Shown in pieces: positions 1-7,992 of a stretch of 64,000 bases of DNA. The translations under genes and the position numbers were made by a program. The DNA is taken from contig JBGSTC010000004.1 in NCBI GenBank assembly GCA_041736705.1, positions 124,001 through 188,000 on the forward strand. The letters run 5' to 3'. The first letter of the stretch is position 1. The number at the start of each line of letters is the position of its first letter. This DNA is from GWE2-51-13 sp041736705. GTDB taxonomy: Bacteria > Bacillota_I > Bacilli_A > Erysipelotrichales > Erysipelotrichaceae. The notes below the pieces were generated by a model. It was not told the origin of the DNA and did not search any database. It was given only the letters and a program-made list of their open reading frames with translations.

Positions 1-261
1 CGCATACTTACTGATGTTGGCGGAGATGTTCTTCATGTCTTTTTGAATGGCTTCCAACTGTTTCTGCGCATCCAACACTTTTTGGTTAACGTAGTTCTGA
101 TACGCCAGACAAACGGTCCGGTTCTGCGCCGCCTGGGAGGAAGAGCAAAGGGCGGAGTAATAGGCTTCGTTGTTGGCGAAGTCGTACGTCACCGCTTTGA
201 CACTAGAAAACCCCAGGATCATGAAACAGATCAAGATGAGGATACTCGTGCGTTTTTTCAT
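1..261 (-). CDS. secreted coiled-coil protein, EnvC/M23-like, 5' part only
   Basis: The first 87 codons of a gene that runs off the left edge. The product begins with a Sec signal peptide: MKKR, then a hydrophobic stretch ending near FSSVKA at about residue 23. A polar segment with two cysteines follows, then the start of a heptad-like helix (LDAQKQLEAIQKDMKN). The ATG overlaps the ftsX stop by 4 bp (ATGA), so it is translated with FtsX. A secreted coiled-coil protein encoded directly after ftsEX is usually the murein hydrolase activator or hydrolase (EnvC, CwlO, PcsB or M23 type) that FtsX controls. The catalytic part lies outside the window, so that role is inferred from context. Confidence 0.7.
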   Translation of the reverse strand, partial: MKKRTSILILICFMILGFSSVKAVTYDFANNEAYYSALCSSSQAAQNRTVCLAYQNYVNQKVLDAQKQLEAIQKDMKNISANISKYA

Positions 262-1151
262 CGGTTCCACCTCAAGTGGCGGGTTACGGAAATAAAGCTG
301 CCGGTTAAACCGACCAAGACGGCAAGTCCCGCCAGGATGCCGCTGACTTGAAAGACCATCGGATAAATCGGACGTAGGATGAAGAGATTACTGACCAGGA
401 CACCGCCCAAGGCGTTGTAGAGATATTGATAGCCGAAGATCGTCAACAGGATCGGTAGGATCGACCCCAACAATCCGATGAGGATCCCTTCGATCAAGAA
501 GGGGAAACGGATGAAGTGGTTGGTCGCACCCAAGGTACGCATGATGTGGATTTCTTCGGATCGGGAATAGATCGTGATCTTGATCGTATTGGAAATCAGG
601 AAGATGGCCAAGAGCCATAAGATCGAAACCAGAATCAAACCGCCGTTTTGGATGGATTCCATCAAGGAAACCAAACGCAGCGTGTTGTCCCCGCCGTAGT
701 TGACCCCTTCGATCGCATCCAACAGTTTGATTTTGGCGGCGATGATATCCAATGGCGCGTTTTTGACCACGTCCACCAGATAAGCATCCCTTAAAGGATT
801 GTCTTCCCCGCGGTACATTTCGAAGATTTTGCCGTCTTCGCCGAATGCGGCGATGAACCGGTCCAGCTCGGCGTTCTTATCGGAGAAGGTCACCAGTTTG
901 ACGCCCGGAATCAGCGCGATCTCGGCTTTCATCGCATCGATGGTGTCCATCGTCGTTCCGTCCACGATCTTGACGTGGATCTGGACGCTTTCTTCGACAT
1001 TCTTGGTGATCTGCGATAAGTTGAGTGTCAGCAAGAGGAACAGCGACATGAGTACCAACGTAATCATGACCGCCGTGGCTGCGGAGACCGACATCGCGCT
1101 ATGGCGCAAGACGCCGATGAACCCCTCTTTAACGTGTCGTGTAACATTCAT
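258..1151 (-). CDS. ftsX: cell division ABC transporter permease FtsX
   Basis: A 297-residue membrane protein with the FtsX plan: a short cytoplasmic N-terminus (KEGFIGVLRHSAMS), one transmembrane helix at about 22-45, an extracellular domain at about 46-170, then three transmembrane helices near 172-195, 218-245 and 265-290. The FtsX family couples FtsE ATP hydrolysis to activation of peptidoglycan hydrolases outside the membrane. Its start overlaps the end of ftsE by 4 bp, and its stop overlaps the start of the next gene, which encodes a secreted coiled-coil protein. This is the typical three-gene division/hydrolase operon. Length and topology are normal. Confidence 0.95.
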   Translation of the reverse strand: MNVTRHVKEGFIGVLRHSAMSVSAATAVMITLVLMSLFLLLTLNLSQITKNVEESVQIHVKIVDGTTMDTIDAMKAEIALIPGVKLVTFSDKNAELDRFIAAFGEDGKIFEMYRGEDNPLRDAYLVDVVKNAPLDIIAAKIKLLDAIEGVNYGGDNTLRLVSLMESIQNGGLILVSILWLLAIFLISNTIKITIYSRSEEIHIMRTLGATNHFIRFPFLIEGILIGLLGSILPILLTIFGYQYLYNALGGVLVSNLFILRPIYPMVFQVSGILAGLAVLVGLTGSFISVTRHLRWNR

Positions 1152-1831
1152 TCGATGTAGCCTCCATCATGCAGATCCGCCATGATATGGCCGTCTTGTA
1201 GGGCGATCGTCCGCTTACGGAAAGAGTTGACCATACTGATGTCATGGGTGACCATCAAAATCGTGGTCCCTTCTTCCCGGTTGATTTTCTCCAATAAACG
1301 GATGATGTCCGCGGATTTCGCCGGATCCAGATTCCCGGTCGGTTCATCGCAGACCAGGACTTTCGGCCGATTGGCGATGGCGCGTGCGATCGCGGTGCGT
1401 TGCTGCTGTCCGCCGGAGAGACTTGAAGGGAAATCATTGGCTTTATCGGCCAAATCCACCAGACTGAGGACTTCCCTGACCCTCTGTCTTGCTTTCAATA
1501 GGGGGGTATTCGTGATTTCCAGAGCGAAATGCACGTTTTCGAAGATGGTTTTGTGTTCCAGTAATCTAAAATCCTGAAAAACCACGCCGATGCTTCGGCG
1601 ATACATCGGGACTTTCCTCGGTTTCAACTTCGCAAGATCCACCCCCGCGACTTCGACCGACCCTTTCGTCGCCTTCTCTTCGGCGTCCAAGAGTTTGATC
1701 AATGTGGATTTCCCCGAACCCGTCGGTCCGATGATGTAGACGAACTCCCCTTGCTCGATCAACAAATTGATATTATAGAGCGCATTGACTCCGTTTTTAT
1801 AGGTCTTGGATACATCTTTGAATTTCAGCAT
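1148..1831 (-). CDS. ftsE: cell division ATP-binding protein FtsE
   Basis: A 227-residue ABC ATPase with Walker A GPTGSGKST, signature LSGGQQQR, Walker B VLVCDEPTGNLD and the switch histidine in MVTHD. It is the cytoplasmic ATPase partner of FtsX and drives mechanical activation of cell-wall hydrolases. The ATG at 1831 was chosen because the protein then begins MLKFKDVSKTY, as FtsE proteins do, and an AGGAAGTG ribosome site lies about 6 bases upstream; an in-frame ATG eight codons earlier lacks this support. It is the first gene of the ftsE-ftsX-coiled-coil operon, with a TATAAT element just upstream. Confidence 0.96.
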   Translation of the reverse strand: MLKFKDVSKTYKNGVNALYNINLLIEQGEFVYIIGPTGSGKSTLIKLLDAEEKATKGSVEVAGVDLAKLKPRKVPMYRRSIGVVFQDFRLLEHKTIFENVHFALEITNTPLLKARQRVREVLSLVDLADKANDFPSSLSGGQQQRTAIARAIANRPKVLVCDEPTGNLDPAKSADIIRLLEKINREEGTTILMVTHDISMVNSFRKRTIALQDGHIMADLHDGGYIE

Positions 1832-1854
1832 GCGGTCACTTCCTATCTGCGTCA

Positions 1855-1882
1855 ATTATAACACAATAATTTTTGAGACCAA
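1855..1882 (-). promoter_or_regulatory. probable sigma-A promoter of ftsE operon
   Basis: On the minus strand a perfect TATAAT (1855-1860) is preceded after 16 bases by TTGGTC (1877-1882), a weak -35. It lies about 24 bases upstream of the ftsE start codon, in the divergent gap shared with the ECF sigma operon. Confidence 0.5.
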
Positions 1883-2010
1883 CCCCGTAGCCGAAAACAC
1901 ATACTTTCACACGTATGTTTCATCATTCTCTTTTCGTTGCGGTTCGGTTACTTGATTTGAAGTCCAAACCATTCGGTGCTAAAGTAACAATAATCCTGAA
2001 TACGATTTTT

Positions 2011-2036
2011 TGCAACTATTTCCATTCAGGTCGTAT
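2011..2036 (+). promoter_or_regulatory. ECF-type promoter upstream of the sigma gene
   Basis: TGCAAC (2011-2016) and CGTAT (2032-2036), separated by 15 bases, match the general ECF pattern of a (T)GNAAC -35 and a CGTA/CGTC -10 (as with SigM and SigW). The predicted start falls only about 12-15 bases before the sigma ATG. This suggests autoregulation, as in most ECF operons. It is a pattern match only. Confidence 0.5.
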
Positions 2037-2055
2037 CTATCCATGTGAGGGCGCC

Positions 2056-2571
2056 ATGAACGACATCCATACCGAATTCGAGAAAATCTACCGGGCGAGT
2101 TTTCCTTCGCTCAGCAAGTATGTGTTGTTCCGCGTTGCCCAAGCCAGCGATATGGAGGATCTTCTTCAGAATGTCTACGCCGATTTCTATCGCAACGTAT
2201 TGACGAAGAAAAAGGAAATCAACGACGTGGATGCCTATTTGATGCAGATGACCCAGAATGAATTGAAAAAATATTACCGTTTCAAGAAGAAGGCGCCGAT
2301 CACTCTGATCGACGAAGACGACAACGCCTGGGTGCAGGAAATCCCCGATGCGGACAACCCGCATCTTCAAGTGATCGAGAAAAGCACACTGGAAGGGATC
2401 GAATCCGCCCTCAAACGACTCGATTTCCCCCAGCAGCAAGTCTTGATCGCGAAGTTGAAGTTGGAGATGACGTTCGCGGAAATCGCGCTTTCCCTTCAGT
2501 TGAATGAGAATACGATCAAGGCACGCTACTACCGTGCCCTTGAAAGACTCCAAAAGGAGGTGGATAAATGA
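2056..2571 (+). CDS. ECF-type RNA polymerase sigma factor
   Basis: A 171-residue sigma-70 family protein. Region 2 lies at about 10-75, with the core-binding helix around SDMEDLLQNVYADFYRN. Region 4 lies at about 115-168, with the helix-turn-helix FAEIALSLQLNENTIKARYY. The start at 2056 follows GTGAGGG and gives a normal ECF length; upstream in-frame codons would add an unrelated N-terminus. The gene overlaps the next one by 4 bp. That gene encodes a membrane protein with an RsgI-like motif and is presumably its anti-sigma factor. Together they should sense an envelope signal. A candidate self-recognised promoter lies just upstream. Confidence 0.9.
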   Translation: MNDIHTEFEKIYRASFPSLSKYVLFRVAQASDMEDLLQNVYADFYRNVLTKKKEINDVDAYLMQMTQNELKKYYRFKKKAPITLIDEDDNAWVQEIPDADNPHLQVIEKSTLEGIESALKRLDFPQQQVLIAKLKLEMTFAEIALSLQLNENTIKARYYRALERLQKEVDK

Positions 2572-3533
2572 TGGATAAGCTAAAAAAGAGCCTCGATGCG
2601 GCGTTCTTGGATGAAGACCGCGTGTTTGCGAAGATCGAGAAGAAAATCAACCGTCAACCGATTTTCCAACGTAAATTCTCCTTGGCGATGGTCGGTGCGA
2701 CCGTCGTACTTGCCCTCTTACTCGGTATGGCGCGCCTCTTGTCACCGATGAATGTCGTCGCGGGGGTCGTCACGGTCGACCTGAACCCCAGTCTGAGGAT
2801 CGAACTATCCAAGGACTATACCGTCCTTGATGTCAGAAGTGTGAATACCGAGGCGCAAAGTTTGGATCTGACCTCTTTGAAGGGGTTGCCCATCCAGGAA
2901 GCCTTGATGGAAATCGTCCGCCTAACAATCGAGGCGGGATATCTCGATCCACTAGCTTTGACCTCGGATTACATCTTGATTACGACCGTATCTTATGATG
3001 GCAACGACCAAACCTTCAATTTGGACCTTAAGGAATTGTTAAGTAAGATCCAGACGGAATCACCCTCACTCAACGGATTCAACCTCGCCTTCATGCGTGC
3101 ACAGAAACAAGATTTGGAGGATGCGGATGATTCCGACCTCCCGCTGTGGCTTTATCTCTTAAGTAGAAACAATCCGGATGTCATCAGTTCACCGACCAGC
3201 ACCGTACAGAATTATTTCGAAGACGAAGATCTGAAAACCGAATTCGAAAACGAGTATGGCGACGTGCTGGAGGATGATCATGAGACAGACTCAGAGGATT
3301 TGGAAGATGCTTTGGATGAACTCGAGGAACACGGCGTCGATGTCAGTGAGTATCGTCGCCGCTTGGCGACTACGGGTGTCGACCTCAACGCATTGAAGTC
3401 TGAAATCCTCGTCCAGTTGGATCGAATCGAAGAGAACGAGGACGACGATGATGATGATGAAATCTCGCAAGACAACGACGATGACGATGATGACGATGAG
3501 AATGACGAAGAGGATGAAGAAGATGACGATTAA
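2568..3533 (+). CDS. RsgI-like membrane anti-sigma factor with acidic tail
   Basis: 321 residues: a short cytoplasmic N-terminus (about 1-38), one transmembrane helix at about 39-60, then an extracellular domain opening with VVTVDLNPSLRIEL. That motif is the hallmark of RsgI-type anti-sigma proteins, where the Asn-Pro bond is known to be self-cleaved before regulated proteolysis. The extracellular part runs to about 240. The last 45 or so residues are almost only Asp and Glu with a few Asn. Translation is coupled to the sigma gene (ATGA overlap, AAAGGAGGTGG ribosome site). The inferred role is to hold the sigma factor at the membrane until a wall or divalent-cation signal arrives. The acidic tail is unusual and may bind cations or wall polymers. 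Confidence 0.8.
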   Translation: MMDKLKKSLDAAFLDEDRVFAKIEKKINRQPIFQRKFSLAMVGATVVLALLLGMARLLSPMNVVAGVVTVDLNPSLRIELSKDYTVLDVRSVNTEAQSLDLTSLKGLPIQEALMEIVRLTIEAGYLDPLALTSDYILITTVSYDGNDQTFNLDLKELLSKIQTESPSLNGFNLAFMRAQKQDLEDADDSDLPLWLYLLSRNNPDVISSPTSTVQNYFEDEDLKTEFENEYGDVLEDDHETDSEDLEDALDELEEHGVDVSEYRRRLATTGVDLNALKSEILVQLDRIEENEDDDDDDEISQDNDDDDDDDENDEEDEEDDD

Positions 3534-3548
3534 GAGAGGAACTCCCCA

Positions 3549-4259
3549 ATGAAAAAACTACGTAACCTACTGCAAATCTCGCTCGTGCTTTTCCTGATGG
3601 CAGGATGTACAAGCACCGACTTCAACGCTTTCATGTATGGAAAACCTTCGGCCATCCTTTTAAGCGAAGAGATGGATTCGGATACCAAGAGCGGTCCGTC
3701 CGTTCTGAGTGCAAATGAAGATACGGAGACCTCTTCGACGAAACCAGCCGGAGATACGACGGATACCGTTTCTTCTTCGACGAAACCGGTCACAACGACG
3801 GAAGATACCGTCACGTCCTCGACCAAGCCCAAGGGCGATATGGTTGATGATGACGAGGCTACCGATTCCTTCAAGGGTTGGTTCAGAGGGATCACCGCAG
3901 GCGGCATCTTGGTCGAACTCGCCGCAACCACATCTACCGGAGTCGATACCGTGACGTCGGCGACAGGCAAAACCACGACCGTGACGTCGGGTGAAGTCAC
4001 CACCTTCCCCTTATCCCCGACCGTTTGGATCAAAATCGACGATAAGATCTCCGCATTGCTTGTGAGCGATCTGAGTGTCGGCGATTGGATCGAGATTACC
4101 TTACGCGATGGCGTCGTCGTCGGCATCCGACTTGAAAACGATCAGGATGAGGATGACGATGATGACGACGATGATGAAGACGAAGATGATGATGAAGACG
4201 AGGATCATGAAGATGAAGACGATGATGAAGATGAAGACGATGAAGAGGATGACGATTAA
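3549..4259 (+). CDS. lipoprotein with SSTKP repeats and poly-Asp/Glu tail
   Basis: 236 residues with a lipoprotein signal peptide (MKKLRNLL, hydrophobic core, lipobox LMAGC with Cys about 20). A Thr/Ser-rich linker follows, with three spaced copies of SSTKP between about 58 and 95. A small folded segment at about 105-195 resembles a short beta domain (WIKIDDKISALLVSDLSVGDWIEI). The final 45 or so residues are Asp/Glu runs with a single His. It sits 15 bases after the RsgI-like gene and is the last gene of the sigma operon. I do not recognise the family. The shared acidic ending with its neighbour suggests a shared ligand such as metal ions, or electrostatic extension through the wall. Confidence 0.75.
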   Translation: MKKLRNLLQISLVLFLMAGCTSTDFNAFMYGKPSAILLSEEMDSDTKSGPSVLSANEDTETSSTKPAGDTTDTVSSSTKPVTTTEDTVTSSTKPKGDMVDDDEATDSFKGWFRGITAGGILVELAATTSTGVDTVTSATGKTTTVTSGEVTTFPLSPTVWIKIDDKISALLVSDLSVGDWIEITLRDGVVVGIRLENDQDEDDDDDDDDEDEDDDEDEDHEDEDDDEDEDDEEDDD

Positions 4260-4281
4260 AGGAGCTTGCGCTCCTTTTTTT
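4258..4281 (+). terminator. Rho-independent terminator of the sigma operon
   Basis: AAAGGAGC (4258-4265), loop TTGC, GCTCCTTT (4270-4277), then a T run to 4281. It starts at the stop codon of the acidic lipoprotein gene and reaches the 3' end of the converging yitT-like gene. Confidence 0.85.
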
Positions 4282-5137
4282 ACACCTTATAGTCGAAACT
4301 GAATCCGTTGCCCTTCACTTCCGTCGCATCGGTGACGATGATGAAGGCATCCTTGTCGATCATACTGACGACTTTCACCAATTCAGGATATTGGTTCTTA
4401 CTGATGACCGAAAGGACGATCTTGCGTTCATCCCCCGTATAACCGCCTTCCGCTTCCAAGAGCGTCGTCCCGCGATCCAGGAAATCATGGATGGCTTGGG
4501 TGATTTGGCGATAGGAATTGGAAATGATCATCACGCTACGGGCTTCCTGTCCCCCAAACAACAGGACTTTATCCAAGGCGTAGGCGCAAGCCCACACGGA
4601 GATCAAGCCGACCAGAACCGCTTGTAGACCATAAACCGTAAATCCGAGTAAGACCGTCAAGGCATCGACGATCAACACCAGTTTCGAAACGGGGATCCCC
4701 GTATACTTATTGACGACCAACGGGGGCACATCCATGCCTCCGGTCGAAGCCCCGGTACGGAAAACCATCCCGACGCCGATCCCGGCCAAGAGACCGCCGT
4801 ACAGGCTCGCCAACAAAGGGTCGACATCGACACCCACGTTCCAGTTCAAGGAAGTGATGTAGGTAAGGAAAACAGGATAGAGAAAGGAACTCAACGCCGT
4901 GTGGACGGCGAATTTCTTGCCAAGGAAAATCGAACCGATCAGAAACAAACCGATGATCAAGACATAGATCCAATAGGTCGCAGGGATCTTGGTGATCGGT
5001 TCAAGGGCGACCGCGATGCCCGCGACGCCGCCGGATAATACTTTATAGGGTAAGATAAAAAACCCGACCGAACAAGCCAGGAAAAAATTACCGATGAGCA
5101 CGAGCGTCAAATCGCTGAAGAATGAACGGACTTTCAT
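4280..5137 (-). CDS. YitT family membrane protein (DUF2179)
   Basis: 285 residues. Five or six transmembrane helices occupy about 10-195, with the family motif GASTGGMDVPP around residue 150. A soluble C-terminal DUF2179 domain of about 85 residues follows (GTTLLEAEGGYTGDERK). The family is widespread in Bacillota; its function is unproven, though a transport role is often suspected. Start at 5137 is preferred over the ATG three codons earlier because AAGGGGTGA lies at a normal distance. It is monocistronic, convergent with the sigma operon and divergent from the vanZ-like gene, with a TATAAT on the minus strand at 5162-5167. Confidence 0.88.
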   Translation of the reverse strand: MKVRSFFSDLTLVLIGNFFLACSVGFFILPYKVLSGGVAGIAVALEPITKIPATYWIYVLIIGLFLIGSIFLGKKFAVHTALSSFLYPVFLTYITSLNWNVGVDVDPLLASLYGGLLAGIGVGMVFRTGASTGGMDVPPLVVNKYTGIPVSKLVLIVDALTVLLGFTVYGLQAVLVGLISVWACAYALDKVLLFGGQEARSVMIISNSYRQITQAIHDFLDRGTTLLEAEGGYTGDERKIVLSVISKNQYPELVKVVSMIDKDAFIIVTDATEVKGNGFSFDYKV

Positions 5138-5213
5138 GGAAATCACCCCTTAGTCAATGGTATTATACCATTACGCAAGCGCGGAGAACACCCCCGCAAG
5201 GAAGGACATCAAC

Positions 5214-5624
5214 ATGCGACGACGTATCGTATTCATTCTTTATGTGGCATGGATCCTTCTGATTCTGGGGTTCACCCTACAAAACGGAGAAACTTCAACG
5301 ACGACCAGTAAGTGGTATGTGGAGGCGATCCATGGACTGTTCATGAAGTTCGATCTGCAGGTATCGTTGGAACTGTTGACGACGGTCATCCGCAAGGGGG
5401 CGCACTTCAGCGAATATGCGGTATTGGGCGGGTTGAGTTCGATGAATGCGCGGATGAATCAGAACCGATGGTTCTATCTGAGTGTCTTCTTGCCTTTCCT
5501 CGATGAGACGATACAGACGCAGATCGACGGAAGAGCCGGACGATTCAGCGACGTCCTCATCGACTTAAGCGGATATTTATTCGGTTATCTTGTCGGTCGA
5601 ATGACACAAAAAAATGCGCGTTAG
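5214..5624 (+). CDS. VanZ-like family membrane protein
   Basis: 136 residues with four predicted transmembrane helices and the VanZ-like signature: TLQNGETS after the first helix, then RKGAHFSEYAVLGG, then DETIQTQIDGRAGRFSDVLID. The domain occurs in VanZ of teicoplanin-resistance clusters and in many chromosomal proteins of unknown role. Start at 5214 is supported by AAGGAAGGA 7 bases upstream. The stop codon lies inside a bidirectional terminator. It is a single gene with no resistance partners nearby, so nothing here supports a resistance phenotype. Confidence 0.85.
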   Translation: MRRRIVFILYVAWILLILGFTLQNGETSTTTSKWYVEAIHGLFMKFDLQVSLELLTTVIRKGAHFSEYAVLGGLSSMNARMNQNRWFYLSVFLPFLDETIQTQIDGRAGRFSDVLIDLSGYLFGYLVGRMTQKNAR

Positions 5625-5632
5625 CGCATTTT
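5611..5632. terminator. bidirectional terminator between vanZ-like and yhfW
   Basis: AAAATGCGC (5611-5619), loop GTTA, GCGCATTTT (5624-5632): a perfect 9-bp stem with A and T runs at both sides. It overlaps the stop codons of both converging genes. Confidence 0.85.
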
Positions 5633-6844
5633 CCATGTCAAGAAGGGTAGAGCGAAGCTTTCTCCGTTTTGAGGCGAGGGACAATCGAACCAGTCGCAGA
5701 CGCTTGCTCCGACATCGGACATCGTGTTGCGCTTTCCCAGTAAAACGCCGTGGGTCCCTCTTTGATAGGCAAGCAGCGGGACGTATTCGCGGGTATGTCG
5801 GTTATGACCGATCTCCGGGTCGTTGCCATGGTCAGCCATGACGATCAAGAGATCCTTCTCATCCAATAAGGATAGGATTTCGTTCAGGTTACGATCCGCG
5901 ATCTCCAGTAATTCTTTATACCATTTCGTATTCATGCTATGTCCGGCCAAATCGGTTTCTTGGACGTTGGTGATGATGAACCCGTGCGAAATCGCCTTGA
6001 TTTCGTCGATCGTCAGACGCAATACCTCTTCACTGTTGACGCAGGAAACGCTTTTTCCGTAGGGGTTGGCGACGATGTCGGCGACTTTGCCTAAGAGAAC
6101 GGTCGGGATGTTTTTTGTTTTAAGTAAAGACGGGACTTGGACGCTCGCATCGACGCCATAACCCAGATGCAGGACTTGATAGCCTTGAAGGTAGGATTTG
6201 GTCCGTACCGCGACGTTCCCGATATAGCGGTCTTCCTTGACTTCCTGGGCGTTTAGGATGTCTTCGATCGTGTTCCCCGTCCCCCCGAAAGGGATGACGC
6301 GGTTCAACGTGACGACACCGCGAACGACACGGGCGATTTCAAGGAGTTTTTCGAAAGGCATGAAATCCAAAGGCGCGATACAATTGATCGCTTGTCCGAG
6401 GTCGGAATCGATGTTGTCGGCGACGGCGCAATAGTCTTCAACGAGAAAGTACGTGAGTTTGTCCGTGCCTTTTTCTTCGACTTTGTATCCGGCTTGGATC
6501 AGAGCGTTCTTGACAGGGATCAATTGGTCGTTCAGACATTGCAGGACCGGTTTCTTGGGAATGGTCCCCAAGATTTCCTGATGGCCCATGAACGTATCGG
6601 CGCCATCGTGCATCAACGACGATTTTCCGAAGTTCGCTTCGGGGTTGAACTTCATGTTTTCACTCTCAAACCCGGCGGCGTTCATCAATCCGAGCTTCTG
6701 TAAGGTCGGGAGTTTAAGGTCGGGATAGACCGTCAGGATGCTTTTGAGTGTATTTGCATTTACATCCGCAGGACGGGTGTCACGGGCGTCTTCCATCGCC
6801 CCGATGCCGAAGCCATCCAAAACGATGACGATGAAACGGTTCAT
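5621..6844 (-). CDS. yhfW: YhfW-like phosphopentomutase-superfamily metalloenzyme
   Basis: 407 residues of the alkaline phosphatase/phosphomutase superfamily. N-terminal metal site VIVLDGFGIGAMEDA, nucleophile region DTFMGHQEILG, late metal sites TDLAGHSMN and VMADHGNDPEIGHNRHTRE. These match phosphopentomutase (DeoB) and YhfW, which are thought to move or remove phosphate on sugar phosphates with two Mn/Zn ions. The start at 6844 overlaps the yhfX stop by 4 bp and begins MNRFIVIVLDG; a much longer in-frame extension upstream is antisense-like and rejected. It is the last gene of the yhf operon, before a strong terminator. The true substrate is unknown. Confidence 0.85.
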   Translation of the reverse strand: MNRFIVIVLDGFGIGAMEDARDTRPADVNANTLKSILTVYPDLKLPTLQKLGLMNAAGFESENMKFNPEANFGKSSLMHDGADTFMGHQEILGTIPKKPVLQCLNDQLIPVKNALIQAGYKVEEKGTDKLTYFLVEDYCAVADNIDSDLGQAINCIAPLDFMPFEKLLEIARVVRGVVTLNRVIPFGGTGNTIEDILNAQEVKEDRYIGNVAVRTKSYLQGYQVLHLGYGVDASVQVPSLLKTKNIPTVLLGKVADIVANPYGKSVSCVNSEEVLRLTIDEIKAISHGFIITNVQETDLAGHSMNTKWYKELLEIADRNLNEILSLLDEKDLLIVMADHGNDPEIGHNRHTREYVPLLAYQRGTHGVLLGKRNTMSDVGASVCDWFDCPSPQNGESFALPFLTWKMR

Positions 6845-7992
6845 AGTTGATAGCCGTGGGCGTCGAACATTCCAAGAAGGATCGGCTCTTCGCCACGGGG
6901 GTCGATGAGGGAGACGTGGCTGCGGGTCGTGAAAATCTGCGTACGGAAACTGCAGAGCACGGTCGCGCTGACCGGATGGACACCGTCGACTTTCAAGGTG
7001 TAATCGATGCTGTCGATGCTGGGTCCATGGATCAGGGCTCTTTCCCTGACGCCGTCGCGATGGACGATCAGTGCGTTTTTCAGGTTGGAACGGCGATAGT
7101 ACCCGCCCCCGTATGCATAACTCGTATCGTTCACCGTATGCGAGATTTCCGTGAGGTAAAGCAGCGTCGGTACTTCCCCGTCGCTGTGAAACGCATGATA
7201 GGGGGTCGTCCCGGTCAAGGCGTGTCCGGGTTCGACGGTCGTCGCATGGTTCTCCGCCGCAAGTTGCATACTGGCATAGGTATTGGACGAAGGGGTGTTG
7301 ACTTCCTTGATCGTACATCCCAGCGATTCCAACTTATCTTTCGCTTTGAGAAGCAGGTCGAAATTCGCGGTCTTTTCGATCTTTCCGCTCTTTTCGTTAT
7401 AAAGCATGCATGGAAAGGACGTGACGCCTTCGATGCGGACATGACTCAGTGTTTTTGCCGCTTCGTTGACGCATTCCAGTTCATCCAGATTGAAACCGCC
7501 TTGTTGACCGTCGTAGATCAGGCAACTCTCATCCGCGACCTTCACCATGATCGACTGAAGGATGTCGTGTCGTTTCGCGATTTCGTTGATTTCGTGAAGC
7601 TTTTCGATGGAATACACCGTGAAATAACGGACGCCATAGGGGATCAACCGTTCAAGGACGGATTTCGGGGTTTGGACCAGATGTCCGACGTTCCATAGTT
7701 TCAATCCATGCGCCGCCAGATGGAGCGCCTCGCGATAATCCACCGCGACCGCGCCGTCATAGCCCATGTCTTCCAATTGTTCGGCGATTTCGGCATTGCG
7801 TCCGATTTGCTTACTCATGTAGAGACAATTCAATCCGTGTTTCTTGGCTTCGTCCAACACCAGTTTCGCGTTGTCAAGCAGACCCGGTACGTCCAGGATA
7901 TAGGTATCGGGATCCAGGGTGCCTTGTTGGTGCAGCTTGATCGCCGCATCCAAAAGTTTCGGATTCCGTTCCATCACTTTTTCTAGAAACAT
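6841..7992 (-). CDS. yhfX: YhfX-like PLP enzyme of alanine-racemase fold
   Basis: 383 residues. An N-terminal TIM-barrel PLP domain of the alanine racemase N family carries a likely Schiff-base lysine in YMSKQIGRNAEI at about residue 61. A C-terminal beta domain at about 260-380 contains GGGYYRRSN. This matches YhfX of the enterobacterial yhf operon, annotated as a D-amino-acid racemase-like enzyme. Overlaps with yhfW (4 bp) and yhfS (10 bp) indicate one mRNA. A second PLP enzyme next door suggests the pathway handles an amino acid or amino sugar, but the reaction is not established from sequence. Confidence 0.85.
   Translation of the reverse strand: MFLEKVMERNPKLLDAAIKLHQQGTLDPDTYILDVPGLLDNAKLVLDEAKKHGLNCLYMSKQIGRNAEIAEQLEDMGYDGAVAVDYREALHLAAHGLKLWNVGHLVQTPKSVLERLIPYGVRYFTVYSIEKLHEINEIAKRHDILQSIMVKVADESCLIYDGQQGGFNLDELECVNEAAKTLSHVRIEGVTSFPCMLYNEKSGKIEKTANFDLLLKAKDKLESLGCTIKEVNTPSSNTYASMQLAAENHATTVEPGHALTGTTPYHAFHSDGEVPTLLYLTEISHTVNDTSYAYGGGYYRRSNLKNALIVHRDGVRERALIHGPSIDSIDYTLKVDGVHPVSATVLCSFRTQIFTTRSHVSLIDPRGEEPILLGMFDAHGYQL

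Noticed and set aside
2026..2553. Long antisense frame opposite the sigma factor gene
   Set aside because: It mirrors the sigma gene codon by codon, lacks a ribosome site and has no family resemblance.
3400..4260. GAT/GAC/GAA-rich tract as a tandem repeat or replication feature
   Set aside because: It is explained by the two acidic protein tails; unit order is irregular and no iteron or CRISPR-like spacing exists.
5214..5624. VanZ-like gene as part of glycopeptide resistance
   Set aside because: No vanHAX, vanY or vanS/R genes in the window; VanZ-like proteins are common chromosomal genes.
6845..7318. N-terminal extension of the YhfW frame of 158 codons
   Set aside because: The region is the coding strand of yhfX in another frame; the shorter start matches YhfW and overlaps yhfX by the usual 4 bp.
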